Source of the DNA: Anaspis maculata
Taxonomy: Eukaryota > Arthropoda > Insecta > Coleoptera > Scraptiidae
NCBI GenBank assembly: GCA_949128115.1
Contig: OX421966.1
Span: 35,543,042-35,607,041 of the forward strand
Length of the DNA: 64,000 nucleotides
Direction: 5' to 3'
This document shows, piece after piece, positions 1 through 13,334 of this stretch (the first letter of the stretch is position 1; the number at the start of each line of letters is the position of its first letter). The notes below the pieces were generated by a model, which was not told the origin of the DNA, did no database searches, and saw only the letters and a list, made by a program, of their open reading frames with translations. The position numbers and the translations under genes are program-made.

Positions 1-1189
1 GTCGCTTGAAGCAGGTTGCCGGCATATTATTATTGGTTGCGTATTCCCATTCTATTTAGATCTTGGTAGTCAAGGTCGAGTTTATCCTAAGTTACTACGG
101 CAATTTAGCTTGATTACAACAGTTGATAATACGATGCCGAGTCACCCGTCAAATCAGCTATCCAGAAAGAAAGAAAGCACTGGTGGCTCATCTAGCTCTT
201 TGCCCTCAAGAACACCATTGGAGGGTTAATGACCGTAATCGAATAGCACAACCCAATTACTATCACCACGGCGACATGACAAACGTGCTGTCACACCACG
301 GAGCAGAGTACAAGCGTACAGCTACTGCAACCGTTAATCGGTTTACCCACTTTGATTGAGTTAGGGAACTCTGTTGCAATGTCCATTTACCCTCTGACCC
401 TAATTCTCGTCATATCTAATCCACAGTGGTCGGAACGTAGCAGCGAAAAATACATGAGGGTTCGAAAAGGAGCGCTCGCATGGTGAGCCACTGAAACAGT
501 GAAACGATTACGTAGAAAGGTAGTCTAGAAAGGTCTTTGCCGGATAAAACCGTCGTCGTAGGGTGAAACGTGAGTAACGTCGAGGAAGAAGACCTCTTCG
601 GTAAAACTTTCTACTGTATTCTATAGGTTCTAGAACGGTGCGTTACTGTCAATGCGTGTCGATCACCACTGGACTTCGTTGACTTTCTTGTCACCAGAAG
701 AGCTTTTCAAATGTCCGTTCGAAGGAATCACATTGCTGATATTCTGATACACTGTTGATTCAACCAGAACTGCCATCCTGTCTGCCGAGAGAAATCTAGG
801 CGAAGTGAAAGCCACTGCAAAGTAAATCTTTCCCATGACTCCATGCGCATCACTTGAACTCACTGAAAACAGTGATCAATTAAGGTACTCAGTGTCAACT
901 CTCAAGTGATACGGAAAATTAAAAGCGTCATTCAAGACTTCAAAAGAAAATCTCAAATGAATGGAAACAGGAAACAGGAGATGAATATAAGACTTTTCGA
1001 AACAAGGGAGCTTGAGCGAGCGTAAACACTTATGCGGCATTACTTCAGCCCTTCACTCAACACAATTTAGGAGACATCAGCCCTTTTAATCCGCAAATAA
1101 TTGGTTAAAATAATGATAGGAAATTAGTAAGATTTCGTCTCATTGCCTTCGTTGTACCAAGGACGCAGTGTAGCTGGGCATGGTGACGG
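1..1189. other. intron or flank, nothing recognised
   Basis: No family-like coding segment, RNA or clear repeat was seen. If the GALNT gene continues past the window, this is part of the intron downstream of exon C. Confidence 0.4.
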
Positions 1190-1985
1190 AACGATTGACG
1201 GGAGTTGTATTGGCATAGATGCGTAGTCAGTGAGTGAGGTCTGGTCAATTGGAATTGATTGAAGGACGTAAGTGTCTGATGATATAGAGGCTGCAATCTG
1301 AATCGGTCAGATATGGCAAGGCACATTTTAAACTATAAGGTCTGGTAACTTGCTGGTCAAACGACAGAGGGCAGTCTAAAACAACACTGCCGAATACAAC
1401 CTAGTTGACAAGAATGGTATGTTGGTGACAAGGCACATGTCAATCCATGCGGTCTGGTCAGTTGAAGAAGGACAGCGAGCAGCTTGATAATGCAAGGACT
1501 GTAAGGTGGCAAATGAAATTGCCAGATGATGACGTTTTCGTGTGTTTTGGAAGTACTATACTGAGTGTGGTATTTAAGCTGCTGAGGGCATCACAGTCAT
1601 TGAGGTCCGGTCAGTTGGAGTTGATCAATAGACAGCAGTTTGATAATGTAAGGTTGCTATTGGAATCTGCCTGGTAATAGCGTTTTTGTGTGCTTTGGAA
1701 TTACTTCTTCCAAGCGTGGTGGGTATGCTGGTGACAACGCAGTGCACATGTAAATCGATGAGGTCTGGTCAGTTGAAGTTGATTGAACAGAACAGTTTGA
1801 TAATGTAGAAGTGCAGTCGGAATCTGCTCGATAATGGCGTTTTCGTGAATTTTAAGAATATTGCTTGACATTGGTGGTTATTTGGTTGTCAATGTGCAGC
1901 CAATCGATGCGGTCTGATCTGGTAAAGTTTTTGATCAAGGAGCATTTTGAATGTGGAAAGGTTGCAATTTGATGCTCAGATGACA
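1190..1985. repeat. degenerate tandem repeat, unit about 100-160 bp
   Basis: The phrase GGTCTGGTCARTTG recurs at about 1238, 1339 (diverged), 1451, 1614, 1762 and 1911. It is usually followed by a stretch like CAGTTTGATAATGTAAGG, then GGAATCTGC, GATAATGGCGTTTTCGTG and a GGTGACAA-type segment before the next copy. The last four copies are spaced 148-163 bp apart and the first three about 101-112 bp apart. The copies differ by substitutions and indels, so this is an old satellite-like array. Weak open frames across it are by-products of the repeat. Confidence 0.7.
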
Positions 1986-3085
1986 GTCTTTCTACTGTTC
2001 AAGCGATAATTATTAGTTGATATGTCAGACCTTTCTTTCTTCACGGCGGCCAAGGAAACCACAAGTCAAATTAACATTGGATCCGATTTTCAATGGAAAT
2101 TTAGGCCCCGTTTCCCTTGATAAAATGACAACCTGGTGTTTATTTCTTCCAGTTCCCAGCCATGAGAAGAGGCTAATTTGACTTGATGGCCGTGATGCAA
2201 GATTCATGTTATTAGCGAATGAAGCGGATAAAATGCCCTTCTACTGTCTAGAAGAAAGAAAAAGCCAAAACTCATGACTTTGGGAACTTTGATGTGCAGA
2301 TTTATGCAAACTCGGCAAGTAACACCCGCCCGCTGCACTGCATAACAAATCCTTTGTCCTCCGCATCGTTATGGAGATCGCACAACATCGGGGTTCCGTG
2401 TCAAATGTCTCTCAAGCGACGCGCCTGTAGGTCGGGCGACCTATTACAATCCCGGACCTGATCTCTGCAAATTTCGTTATACATAACGGACGTTTCCCGG
2501 CTAAACCAATTTCCTCCTTTCGAGTTTGAAAGAATTAGTTCAGCGCCTCGATCCCTTTCATGTATTATTTATCAATCACGGTGCTCCTCCGGCTTTTGGC
2601 CGCTACTTTTCCAGCATCATCCCATCCCTTCGCTCTCCACCAGCCGGATGAGCTGCAAGCATCAACCGCAACATCATCATCGTCGTCCCCGGAGGCATCA
2701 CCCAGTGCCTAATAATTAATTTGCTCTTTCTGACTCCGCAAGTTGTACTGGTACCAGCTCAAACCTCCAATACGGGGTGGGTGATTCATAATTATACCGA
2801 GAAGGACTTCGAATATCGACGAATAACCGACGAATAGTCGGAAGGAAGGAAGGAAGGAAGTTTGCATGAATATGAAACTGAACTGACCCCCCACCACCTT
2901 CAAGTGACAATCTTCAAGTGTCTACAAATGTCATTTGGGATCTGCGATTGAGCCATCCTCGATTGCACTTTCATCAGTCTTATTCCTACACCCTCGTACA
3001 CCAATGGTGTTTCTTCAAATTTTGAGCACTATTACTTTCAATCTAGGCACTCTTCCCAAGAAAAAGAATAGGTGCTATACCTACA
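1986..3085. other. unique-looking intron DNA
   Basis: No gene was recognised. It contains a GAAG microsatellite near 2842-2860 and a more GC-rich segment at about 2310-2700 with no coding similarity that I can see. Confidence 0.35.
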
Positions 3086-3086
3086 G

Positions 3087-3455
3087 GGTGAGTCATAAAT
3101 TTTGTAAATCCGTTTCTTCAAAAACACCCGTAAAAAGTTCCAGGGGGTCTTGGAACTGATGGCGAATTCACTTGGCTGCTCTAGTGCTGCTCGGCCGCAC
3201 TCGTTGCCAAATTAACTCCAATAGGATAGGCTCTTCCTTGACAACGAGTGCGGCTGAAACGTTCTGCGTGTATTTCGAAGAAAACTGGACTTTCGAATTT
3301 ATAACTTTTCAAAAAACATTCAATAGTTCAAAAATGACGCTTTTCGTTTGTCTTGATAAGTTCACAAAAATGGGTACAGATCAGAAAAATAAAGGGGCCC
3401 AAAGCTCCGCCCTTTGATAAACGGATTTTTTTTAAATATTTTTCTGGAACTCTTG
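3087..3455. mobile_element. partial CAGGGTG-ended element
   Basis: A TA-flanked CAGGGTGAGTCATAAATTT terminus starts near 3087. Inside are inverted segments: AAATCCGTTT followed by GTTCCAG near 3110-3145, answered by an inverse copy at about 3417-3455, and a shorter pair around GGCCGCACTCGTTG (3191) and its complement near 3246. No matching CACCCTG end was found, so the copy is truncated or rearranged. TA flanks with CAGG ends are typical of Tc1/mariner-type elements. Confidence 0.45.
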
Positions 3456-4546
3456 AAGCATTTCCCTAAACTGCGAAGGACATTTTCATGGTCGGTTCGG
3501 AACATTCTCTGCTGTTTTAATTTTTTAAAGAGGGACTAGAGAGAACAAGACAGAGTCTTGTTTTCCGATAATCCCGTTCGATTTACCTTCGTGTCTGCTA
3601 CCGCTGCTGCTGTAACCAGACGTAATCCCGTTTCTGACGAGGGAAAGATTAGTGAAAGAAGACTGGGAGACACGCACAAAAAAAGCGCCACGCTTGCTTC
3701 TGTTTTATTGTAAATCTCCCGGTAAGAAATTATTTTCAATTTACCGGAACGCCGCCGTCGTCGTCTGTCGTTCGTTCGTTTCCACCAGTCTTGGAGTTTT
3801 CTACTTTACTTCGTTAGCTTGTTAATCAAGGCGATCGGCGGCGTGCTGCTTTGATCGCTCGGCGTTGTTTTGCAGCGACATGATGGAGAGACGGTCGTCG
3901 GAAAAACCGTTTTCTTATTTTTTTTTCTTGAAAAAAAAAATTGGAACGAGGCTTAAAGTTATGTAATATTTATAACGCCAAATCGGTCCGAAACTGAAGG
4001 GGATTGTTTTTACCATTACTTGATCGGATTTGTTTCGTATTTTTTGCCGATATCTAATGTAGACGCTGTGAGAGGCTCAACTGTAGCCGATTGGAGGATT
4101 TGAAGTTCAGTTCCAGATATATATAAGTAGGTTGCAGGTGTACATAATACCTACAATATACCCCAAGCGATGGAAGTTTTCCTCTTTTCAAAGCTAACAC
4201 GAAGACCCTGTATCTACTCTCGCCGAAATTCACCTCTACCTTTCTAACAATTGATCTTATTTCGTACGAATATCGTGAGAAAAAAAAGCCTCATATGAAC
4301 TGAAGCTGCAAGAACGTGATCGACAGCGACGAATGTCTGAGCCAATGATAGCGCTAAAATTTGCTCTCAACCGGAGGTTGGAATCCAACCGGAGAATGAA
4401 ATCCGTCATGATACTGGGTCTGAGAAGGTGTAAGTGTGATGACGACGTTCAAAATAAAAACTCATCAAAAAGTCAAAGGACTGCGTTTTTATCAGCTTGC
4501 CTACTTCAAGGGGAAATTTACTTGAAGGCTGGACACATATGGTGAA
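3456..4546. other. AT-rich intron DNA, nothing recognised
   Basis: Short open frames occur (for example 4333-4545) but have no recognisable domain. Nothing else is seen up to the foldback element at 4550. Confidence 0.35.
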
Positions 4547-4549
4547 GTA

Positions 4550-6740
4550 TAGTGCAGTAAAGATAGTCAAAAAAGACCCCAAACCTTGAAAAAATTAATT
4601 CATGAAATTTTATAGCAGATATCGATTCAGAATTTCATTCTTTACCACATACTCAAAATCCCCGAAAATCCCAGTTGAGCATTCTTCTTGCGGCGCTGTC
4701 AAAGTATATCATGTTTGCTGCAACTAGTCCGAAAATGGTATTCTTGTTTTTGTCACACTAGAGCTACATTGTCGGCTTAGAACTATTGGTATATACTGCA
4801 GAGCATGACCAGACCTTCGTTTAAACCTCTAACTCGTATTTCCCCCCCAAAAAAACACGGAAGTCGCTTTAATTTCCAATTAACAGTGTTGATTAAGTAT
4901 AATCCGAGAGTTAGTAACCAAGTTTATTACAATCTGTTTGATTTGTGATAGAGACATGAAATTTGGTATGAGTGGTCTTCATGGTCTTTTTTCCAAATGT
5001 AAACATGACGCCTCGCCTTATTTTGAGTAGGGGGGCCTAAAGACCCCCTTGAAAATTTGAAGTCTCAGGAATCTCAGGAATAACTCTCACAAACCACCGG
5101 TAAATATCGTCACACATTTCAAAAAGTAATCATTTGACTCTACACCAAACCTTGACAAGAGACACAATAGTTGTCGCCATGTACGCATTGTTCTTCGTGT
5201 TAAAAAAAAATTCTTTGGAGTGTCAAAGAAAAACACAGTTTCCAATGATTTTTCAATCTAAGAAACGGTAAGTTAATCTGCTGTGTATCATTATTCACTA
5301 ATTTGTATTTGCCGAAGCTATTCATAGAGTCTGTTTTTTGATATTGTCATTCTAGGGATAACAGCTCCCGAAGAAATGAGCCAATTCAAGTGTGAAGTTC
5401 AACAGCGTTTTTTGATTGTTCCAAATCAATATGATCGACAATTTATGAATGGATGGATAGCTGGAACTGTTTTGTGACCTAATTTTATATGACTACACGT
5501 GGAACCAAGCGCAAAAGCATAGGAGAATTTTTTTTTGCGTCGCTCACCATTATAAAATTTGTGCCCCTAGGGTGTGTTGAAAATATTTCTATACCGTGTA
5601 TTCACTCGAACTGAGTGCTTTGAAGTATTCCACGCCTCAATCCTTATTCTTTGTGCCTTCTACTTGACAACTGCAGATCGTATTGACGTTTGTCTATACT
5701 CTTTAGTCTGTATTCGCTGTTGTTTCGCCAAAGTAGCATGAAATTTGGTGCAATTCTAACAATGATAGGTGGCGGTAAAAAAAAAAAATTCGGGGCTTTT
5801 GCGCATCACTCCTCATCTAGTTATACTCAATAAAATTATAAAACAGTTGAAGCTATCCACCCAATAATAAATTGTCATTCATATCAATTGGTAACATCGA
5901 AAAAAACGCTGCTGAACTGAGAACTTGAATTGGCTAGTTTCATCTGGAATTGAAGCTTCTAGATGTCAATATGAAGAAATGGACTTCATCAATGGCTTCG
6001 GCAGATACGAATTAGTGGATAATGATATGCGGAAGATAAATTTATTCATCTATTACATGAAAAAATTATAAAAACCTGTTTTTTTTTGACATTCCGAAGA
6101 TTTTTTTTTATTATGAAGAACAGTGCGCACATGATGACAACTGGTGTGTCTCTTGTAGAGATTTAACGTAGAGTCAAATGATTACTTTTTGAGATGCGTG
6201 ACAATTATTTTAATGGTGGTTTGCATGAGTTTCTGCAACTTCAATTTTCAAGGGGGTCCCTAAGCCCCCCTAACCAAAATGTGGCGAGACACAATGTCTA
6301 CATTTGAAAATGGGGCCATGAAGACCACTTATACCAAATTCCATGCCTTCATCACAAAAATAACAGATTTTATTAAATTTGGTCACTAATCCCCGAACTA
6401 CACTCGATTACCACTGGTAATTGCAGAATAAAGCGAGTACGTCTTTTCTTTTGCGGGAAATAGGATTTCAGCGGTTCAGATGACGTTCTGGTCATGCCCT
6501 GGAGTATATACCAACAGCTCTGAGCTAACAATATAGCTCTAATGTGACAAAAGCGAGAATACAATTTTCGGACTTGTTGCAGCAAACATGATATACTTTG
6601 ACAGCGCCGCAAGAAAAATGCTCACATGGGATTTTCGGGGATTTTGAGTACATGGTAGAGGATGAAATTCTGAATCGATAAGAGCTTAAAAATTTCATGA
6701 ATTGATTTTTTCAACCCCAAAACCTATCTTTACTGCACTA
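4550..6740. mobile_element. foldback element with ~1-kb inverted arms (E1)
   Basis: The two halves are inverted copies. The left end TAGTGCAGTAAAGATAG is the exact complement of the right end at 6724-6740. Arms run to about 5545 and from about 5765, leaving a ~220-bp loop. Direct GTA trinucleotides at 4547-4549 and 6741-6743 look like a 3-bp target duplication. Segments such as the one around CAAAGTATATCATGTTTGCT (4697) and its complement near 6580-6600 show the arms are similar but diverged. No long open frame exists, so it is non-autonomous. A second terminus-like pair inside (about 4900 and 6401, TAGTTCGGGGATTAGTGACC on the minus strand) suggests one foldback nested in another. Confidence 0.85.
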
Positions 6741-6743
6741 GTA

Positions 6744-7245
6744 CCAGAATGGTTTGGAAACTGAGACTTGATTCTGATAATAAGTTTTTGGAGCCTATAA
6801 ATTGTAAACAAGAAGTATTCTAGGTATTGTAGAGCCAATGCTACCCAAATAGCCTACCCGATGCTGATATCCACGTGCCCAAGTCAAGTCCTAGTGAAGG
6901 CGAGTGACCTTCAGTAACAACCATCACTAACGGTTATCCAGGGAGTAACATTAGAAAAAGCTCGTAAAACTGAAGAAGTTGAGGGATGATTTTGCGCTCT
7001 AAAGATTAAGAACAGTTAGGGCAGTTCTATAGAGCGACATAAAGAACGTCAAGTATTTGTCCCAGGTCGATACATGAGCTTGGTAAAGGGCAAAGTCAGG
7101 AGATTCTCAAGAGGGTGACCCTGTATTGGCTTTTACATTTTCCAGAGAAGGCGAACCCGCCTGTGTTTCAAACTCCATGCGTGAAGCTATCCTCGCTCAT
7201 AAAAAAAAATTACTTCATAAGATCCAAAGACCACGTAGAGTAATT
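6744..7245. other. AT-rich intron DNA
   Basis: No coding signal or clear repeat is visible between the foldback element and the next inverted pair. Confidence 0.35.
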
Positions 7246-7251
7246 ATGAGA

Positions 7252-7707
7252 GTTGAAAGTAGAGGTAGATAGTTCCTTCTGGAACAATTGAGGAGGGTTT
7301 CAACTGCACATTTGCGGAATAAGAGGGAGGGGGAACTATGATAACATCTCTCATAATAATGTTACGAGCGGCGATTCCCGTGCATTCTGGTAAACACGCG
7401 ATCTTTCTGGACTCTTTCATTGAGTTGCAGCGTACAAATGCGGAGCTCCGGACATTTCTAGAGCATACGTGATGGCTTGGCATTGGAATACATGGGGGGA
7501 CTCCAACGCTCGATCAAGACACATCTGTCCATTTGGTGGCGGCACCGGCTCTAGGGCACGGCAGAATTACACGCGAAATACGTAACAATAATAATCGAAT
7601 CTTATTGCTTTGAGATGTTATCGTACCTCCCCTTTATTCCGCATATGCGCAGTTGAAACCCCCCTCAATTGTTCCAGAAGGAACCATTTACCTCTACTGT
7701 TGAAAGG
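7252..7707. repeat. inverted repeat pair, arms about 105 bp
   Basis: The left arm (7252-7360) contains GTTGAAAGTAGAGGTAGAT and TTCCTTCTGGAACAATTGAG. The complement is at about 7603-7707. The arms are roughly 80-90% alike by eye and separated by ~240 bp. This is probably a degraded palindromic DNA transposon. Its nearest edge is ~220 bp from GALNT exon C. Confidence 0.65.
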
Positions 7708-7925
7708 CTTTTCGCGCAACTGAACTTACTCTAACTTCCAATAGTCGAGCTGTGAGAACCCAGTTCATAATATTTTGGCATTACAGGAACATTCTACTCT
7801 TATGCTACGCACTCCAATGCACTCACGAAGCCAATGGACTGACGAAACTGCGCTTCTTATAGCAGAAACTCGCCTCTGCGAGCTGTGGCAATATTACTAA
7901 GACCTGACACTCTTGATAGACGCAC

Positions 7926-8242
7926 CTTATCGATACTGAAGAGACCGCCTGCCATCGTCGGGCTGTACACCGGTTCGGCGGTATTTTTGTGCCGCTTCTT
8001 TTCGTGTTCGGGAACGGCGTGCCAGTTGAACTGCAAGTTCCAATCGAAACCGCCGACCATCACGCCGGTGCTGTCGTGGTAGTGGAACTCCAGTGTCGTG
8101 TCGTCGATGACATCTATGACGGGACACACCACTGTGGTCGGATCTCTGGCTATCCTGTCCAGCAGCGGTTCCAGCCATCCGATGGAGCATTCACAGTGCG
8201 AATCGAGATAGGTCAGCACTTCCCCGGTGGCATGGGCGGCGC
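7926..8242 (-). CDS. Pgant: GALNT/Pgant internal exon C (GT-A domain with DxH metal site)
   Basis: This 317-nt internal exon on the minus strand begins after TATTTACAG and ends AAG before GTGCGT. Two bases complete a Gly from exon B, followed by 105 codons ending in phase 0. It holds AAHATGEVLTYLDSHCEC. DSH here is the DxH motif that coordinates Mn2+ and the UDP-GalNAc diphosphate. It continues with GWLEPLLDRI, TTVVCPVIDVID, VGGFDWNLQFNWHAVPE and PTMAGGLFSIDK, all in family order. The next family block (YDPGFDIWGGEN, the Gal/GalNAc-T motif) would be in the following exon. I did not find it between 7925 and 1, so it is probably beyond the window edge. The catalytic residues visible here are intact, which suggests a functional enzyme. 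Confidence 0.96.
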
Positions 8243-11200
8243 CTGTAAATACAGCAGCGAATTAAATTAGAAAATCGGGTCCTGTATGCGAATTATACAT
8301 AGATCCCGTACCCACCCACCCACGTTCTAAATTTGCAACCCGAAGCAATCAAGCCTGTCCAAATAACAAACAAAAACAAAATAAACACTGCAGGACTGAC
8401 GAGGAGACTATTGTACCTAATCGATTAAATGGAGCGAAAACGGTATAACCGCCACCTGGTCGTGCGCGCTACGCTCAATTGAGAATTATCATATTGTCAG
8501 GTGGAATTGGAACATTAGCGTTGCCTCATTGCACGCGGAATTCATGCCACAGTTTTCTGGATGATGGTACACTTTGGCATTGCGAAAGACGAGAATAATA
8601 GCAATCTACAACGATGGGAATCTATTAAGATTTATGTGGAGTACAGCTTCACGATATGAGTGTTTCAGTTTCGGTTTTGTTTTTGTTATTGCACCTAAAT
8701 AGCACTTGCGGCAGAGAAGAGCTTGAGGATTTTATTGTTGCTGACGGAATGATGAAGAAAATTACATGGATAGAATATGAAAACATCTTTTCAGAAGATT
8801 CTTCATTACAGTCCATGGAGCAACAGAGGCAAGAAGCAAATATAGTGTGATCAAATAAATTCGCTATTTAAACAGACTGTGTTCTAGATAGCCAAAAGAA
8901 GCTTCACGCCTCGAAATTTGACCAGATCACATCAGCCTGTCTATATGAGATATAGCAATGATAATAGATATTTGCACTTTCCAGTTCCATTATTAGTGAT
9001 TTGTGCAATAGGTATATTCCTGGACGCAGGCGCACTGCAGTCGATAAAAGAGTGAATCTCACGCACACAAGTGAGATATATGAGAGTTTCCATGGAGATT
9101 CAAGGAGCAAGCGATTGTTTCTCTCCCCGATCTGCGCCTGCGCTTTGAACTTTCAATATAGTCTGTAGAATGACAGATGCCAGTTTTGGTAACAACTCAA
9201 TGGTAAATGTTGAGAGGGGCAAGGCAAATTAGATAGAAATATAACTTTTTTAAAAGGGGGTGTGGCGGCTTTTGGAATTTGTTTCTATTGGTGGAGTTGC
9301 TTTCATTCAACAGCACAACCAAAAAAAAACTTCATGCGAAAATCGCGGCAGATGAGAACTTCCAAGTACCGTTACCTACAATCCAAAGACTATTCAGAGT
9401 CAGTTTTTTTATCTTCAGATAACTTTACCTGAAAGTTTAATACCATAGTTACTATAATCGTTTCCATGGTGTTAGCCTTTCAATTTAGGGATTACCGTCC
9501 CTAGAATGAACAAAAAGACGTGAACATAGTGAACAGGCTTCCCGGGGGTGTCCCTCTTTGCGCCCCCTCCCCTCAAATGGCGCCTATGGTACCTATCAAC
9601 AGTGGGACAGAGTTGTTAGATTGACGGAACATCTGATAGAGCATAATCTTGGACGTGTTATTATATGTTCGATAATAGTTCGAGATACGCCTTGACAAGC
9701 CATGCAGTGTAATTCATCATATCCTTCGGGGCTTCGAGCTTGCTCATGCTGTCTATGTTGTTATATACTACGAGTAGGAGGTACATGCCCGACAGAACTT
9801 GGAATATCTTTCATCACGTTATCACGTAATTATTAGGAGGTTACTATACCTACCAAAAGTCTACTGTCTGATGATTCCCTGCTAGTTTTAGTTTGATTCT
9901 TTACGTTGACGTTATCCAGTGAATATATTTCATTCATGGTGCAGGTAGGTGCTTTGGTGCTTCCTTTGTTTTTTCTTTCGCTTTGCCAAAGATTTTGTTC
10001 AATATTCGCTGGAGATTCCGATTCCGGGATTAGCGACAAACCTGGAGATTTCGATCTAGGAATGAGACACAAACCCGTACAAAATTGGTGGAGGAGCCGT
10101 TCAAAGGCTTACCACATTCATCAGCTGAACTGCTGGACTTTCCCAGAGCTCTCCTAAACTTAGATCAAATTAGGGGACTTGACTCCCGAAAAGCTACCAA
10201 GATGTAAACAAAATATCGAAGAATTACAAAGAAAAAGCGTTCCGTATAGTATGGCAAAGCTTGAAAACCGTTGAAGAAAAAACAAAAAAGGACAATCGAC
10301 TCAACTAAACTGCGCAACATTGAAGTTGTCGGGGTCCAAAAAGTCGCTCCACTCTGAAACCCAGTATCTAACTTGTGACTGCCACAAACGATTTAGATTT
10401 TGTCTTCAGAATTTGTTTGTTAACTCAACATTTCGTGATCCATCATGTAAAATTGAACATAAATAGATCGCAAAAAATTATACAACGTATTTAGCCAGAT
10501 CTCAGCAGCTGAAACGAAGGTGTGAAGATGGATCCATAATTCTGGAAACGGTTTTTTAATTATCCTGCTACTCTTGCTGTTTTTTCCTACTGTTTTTTCC
10601 TAGCGATGTTTTATTCTGGATTAACATGGATACTAAATATTTTTTCTCTTCGTGAAATAGGTATAATTTGCGCTTTTATTGGAAAACAAATATTTGAAAG
10701 TTACCAAGATCATGATGATAATCTGTATATTTCATTTGAGGGTGCTGCAATTTTACATCTGACTTATGCAGCCAGTAAACAGCGGTGAATTACTGATTGC
10801 CTGATGCTTACCGACTACAACGTTGCCATATTAGGACATAAATAGAGCGGCTCTGATACCGATTTATAATTGTTAAGAGTCGCGATTTACATGAAATGTA
10901 TTGTTGTTCACATTAAATTAAAAAAAATTATAGACAAACTAGTTTAGTTAAAAAAAAAAAAAATTGCGTGACAAGCAAACAGATTCAAGCCATTCCGTGT
11001 CAAAAACTGTACGCGTTTTTAAAGGGCAATCACTGTACTTTCCTCACAAACTCTTCATTTTTCATGGAGACCACAGTGAGGAGCCAATAAAACCAAGTAA
11101 CACAACTTCATAATGGCGGCAACAACTTCCTTCTACCTCTCGTTCTGCCCGATTATGGATTTGACAGATGACAGTCATAAAACTAATTAGCCCATTTTAC

Positions 11201-12801
11201 AGCAAGACCCTAGTCTTTTTCGAGCGAGTAACCGTTCATGACCGGTTACACTTGTTTATAGAATTTGACGTTTGAGCGAGGATTGGTTATAAGCATAGAC
11301 AAGGACAAAAGTAGAAGAAGGAAGAACCACTGCGCATCCATTTCAGCCGATATCGCATGGGGTCCGCCATTTTTTGGTCATAACGGCTTTTCCAAGGCGG
11401 CAATTTAAATGCGGGGAGTACGCGCGAGTCAAAATCATAGACAGACGACAAAACAGATGACAGTCATGAGAAAATTTGTAGGTTATACTTTGTAAACGAA
11501 ACAAATAACTCAAGAATTTCTGCTCACGGCCTTGACTGATCCTCATACTCATAGTCAATACTTCGCTCGATCTCCGACTTCGCATGTCTCAAGTCCTTGG
11601 GACAATTATAACAATTGTTGCCATAGTCGGATTGTGCTTAAATCGGAGACCGACTGTGAGTATGGGCCATAGACGTATGGGCATAAGGCCCACGACATGT
11701 GCTTAATTTGAGCTACAGAATAAAATTTCAAGAAAAATATTCAATGTTTTACTTGAGATAAAATAATACAAGTTTGGAAAGTGTTTGTTGAACATTACAC
11801 TTAATCAGCTCTTCGCTTTACGTTTTTGCTAGATTGTGCACCTAATCTTATTTTCAAATAGCATCTTACGAGCACTTTCCATTAAGATACAATTGTGGTG
11901 TTCCAAAATGTCATTGTCCAAAACGAGGTTCTGACTCGGGTCCTGGGAGTAGTGTGGAGAAAATTTTATTTACATCACTTCGAAATGCCTCGAACAAATC
12001 AGCAGCACTGAGCCTTTCTCATAAGACGTTTCCAAGTTATTCCTTCATCATAGCACATTTCGTGGAACTTATGCGCAAGCGTGATATCGAACATTGACGG
12101 ATAAGCGAGTCTGCCGTCAACTGTCAACTGTCGAATTTTGCGCGAGTTCCGTTCTCTCAGACTCTCACCTGCTCTCTGTTTCGTGATGCGTGATGGCTTC
12201 ATCCTCCAAGAAAGTGCGAATTCGCTCAAGTGAACATGATGTGCAGCCCCCAAAAGCGCACCAATTTGTAGCGCCTTGTTTTAAACGATGCACGTTCATT
12301 TCCATGTGGAAATTAGCACGTTGGAATTTCACGCTTTGTTGGTTATGTCGGTTTGTTATTGTTATTGACTCGCAGAACTGTCATTTTCTGCCAAAAATCT
12401 CGTGCATGCGCTCAGCTCCGTGCAAAAAGTGTGACCTTGAAAATTCCATGAAATGACCTATTCCAATTGTCTCGAGCCACAATCGAAGCCCATCACCTCG
12501 TGGATAACTAAAAACAAAACTTAGTTACCGGAGTGAAATTTGATTATTTAAATTCAGCGTTACGTATGAAAGGATATCTTCTCATCTCTGGGTTCATCAA
12601 TCGCTTGAGGTTCTTGCAAATTTCGATAGGTATAACAAGACTTCCTGTATTGATACATTTGCTGAGTTCGATCAGGTTCGATCAAACTTTATTACACAGG
12701 GAAAATCGCAAACGAACACTTCACACAGAGGCCTCGATATCTGTTTCACAGCTTCTAAGTGGAGATGAAACTGCGGACCCCATTCTCCATTTCTTGACAA
12801 T

Positions 12802-13334
12802 AGCTGCGTTCGGTTATTACGTCAGATGCCCGATTTACATCTACATCGTTCGGTTATTGCATCTCAAGCAAATCGACGCAGATCTGAAGCGTTCGGATAT
12901 TCCCTGCCAGACGCGTCAGATGTACATCCGTTTGCTCGGAGGTTTTTGGCCGAGGTCCCAGATCTTTTTTTGACGTATGTCAACTTGTCATTCCGCGTTG
13001 CTCGTTTGAGGTTAGGGATTAGGCATATTTCCGCATTTGAGTGAGCAACAAGTGTGACACTGCTGGCTGGGGCTGGTTATTTGACGTAAAAATGGCAGAA
13101 GGAGCGAAAGCGAAAGCGAAGTGGCGATTCATGGTAAACAAATTCGACTAAGCGGGAGCGCACGCCGTCAGCTGTCAACTGCTGTCAACTTCACTTATTG
13201 TTTTACCTGTCATCTGTCATTATTTTATCTGCATCGTTCGGTTTTGTCAAATCATATTTTGGTCACGTGACTAACAACCAACACATATCAGACGCATCTG
13301 CATCGCCTCTCAAATGTAATTACCGAACGCAGCT
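12802..13334. mobile_element. MITE-like element with AGCTGCGTTCGGT termini
   Basis: AGCTGCGTTCGGT at 12802 is answered by its complement ending at 13334. AAT at 12799-12801 and 13335-13337 fits a 3-bp target duplication, as in PIF/Harbinger-type elements. Subterminal CAGATGC/GCATCTG words are also inverted. The interior has no transposase; a 146-codon open frame that overlaps the left end has no recognisable domain. Confidence 0.6.

Noticed and set aside
1..7925. Next GALNT exon with the DIWGGEN motif
   Set aside because: I looked for the complement of a GGN-GAR-AA context with GALNT-like flanks and found none, so the exon is presumed outside the window.
7989..8270. plus-strand frame opposite GALNT exon C
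   Set aside because: It is an antisense shadow of a conserved exon whose minus-strand reading matches the GALNT family residue by residue.
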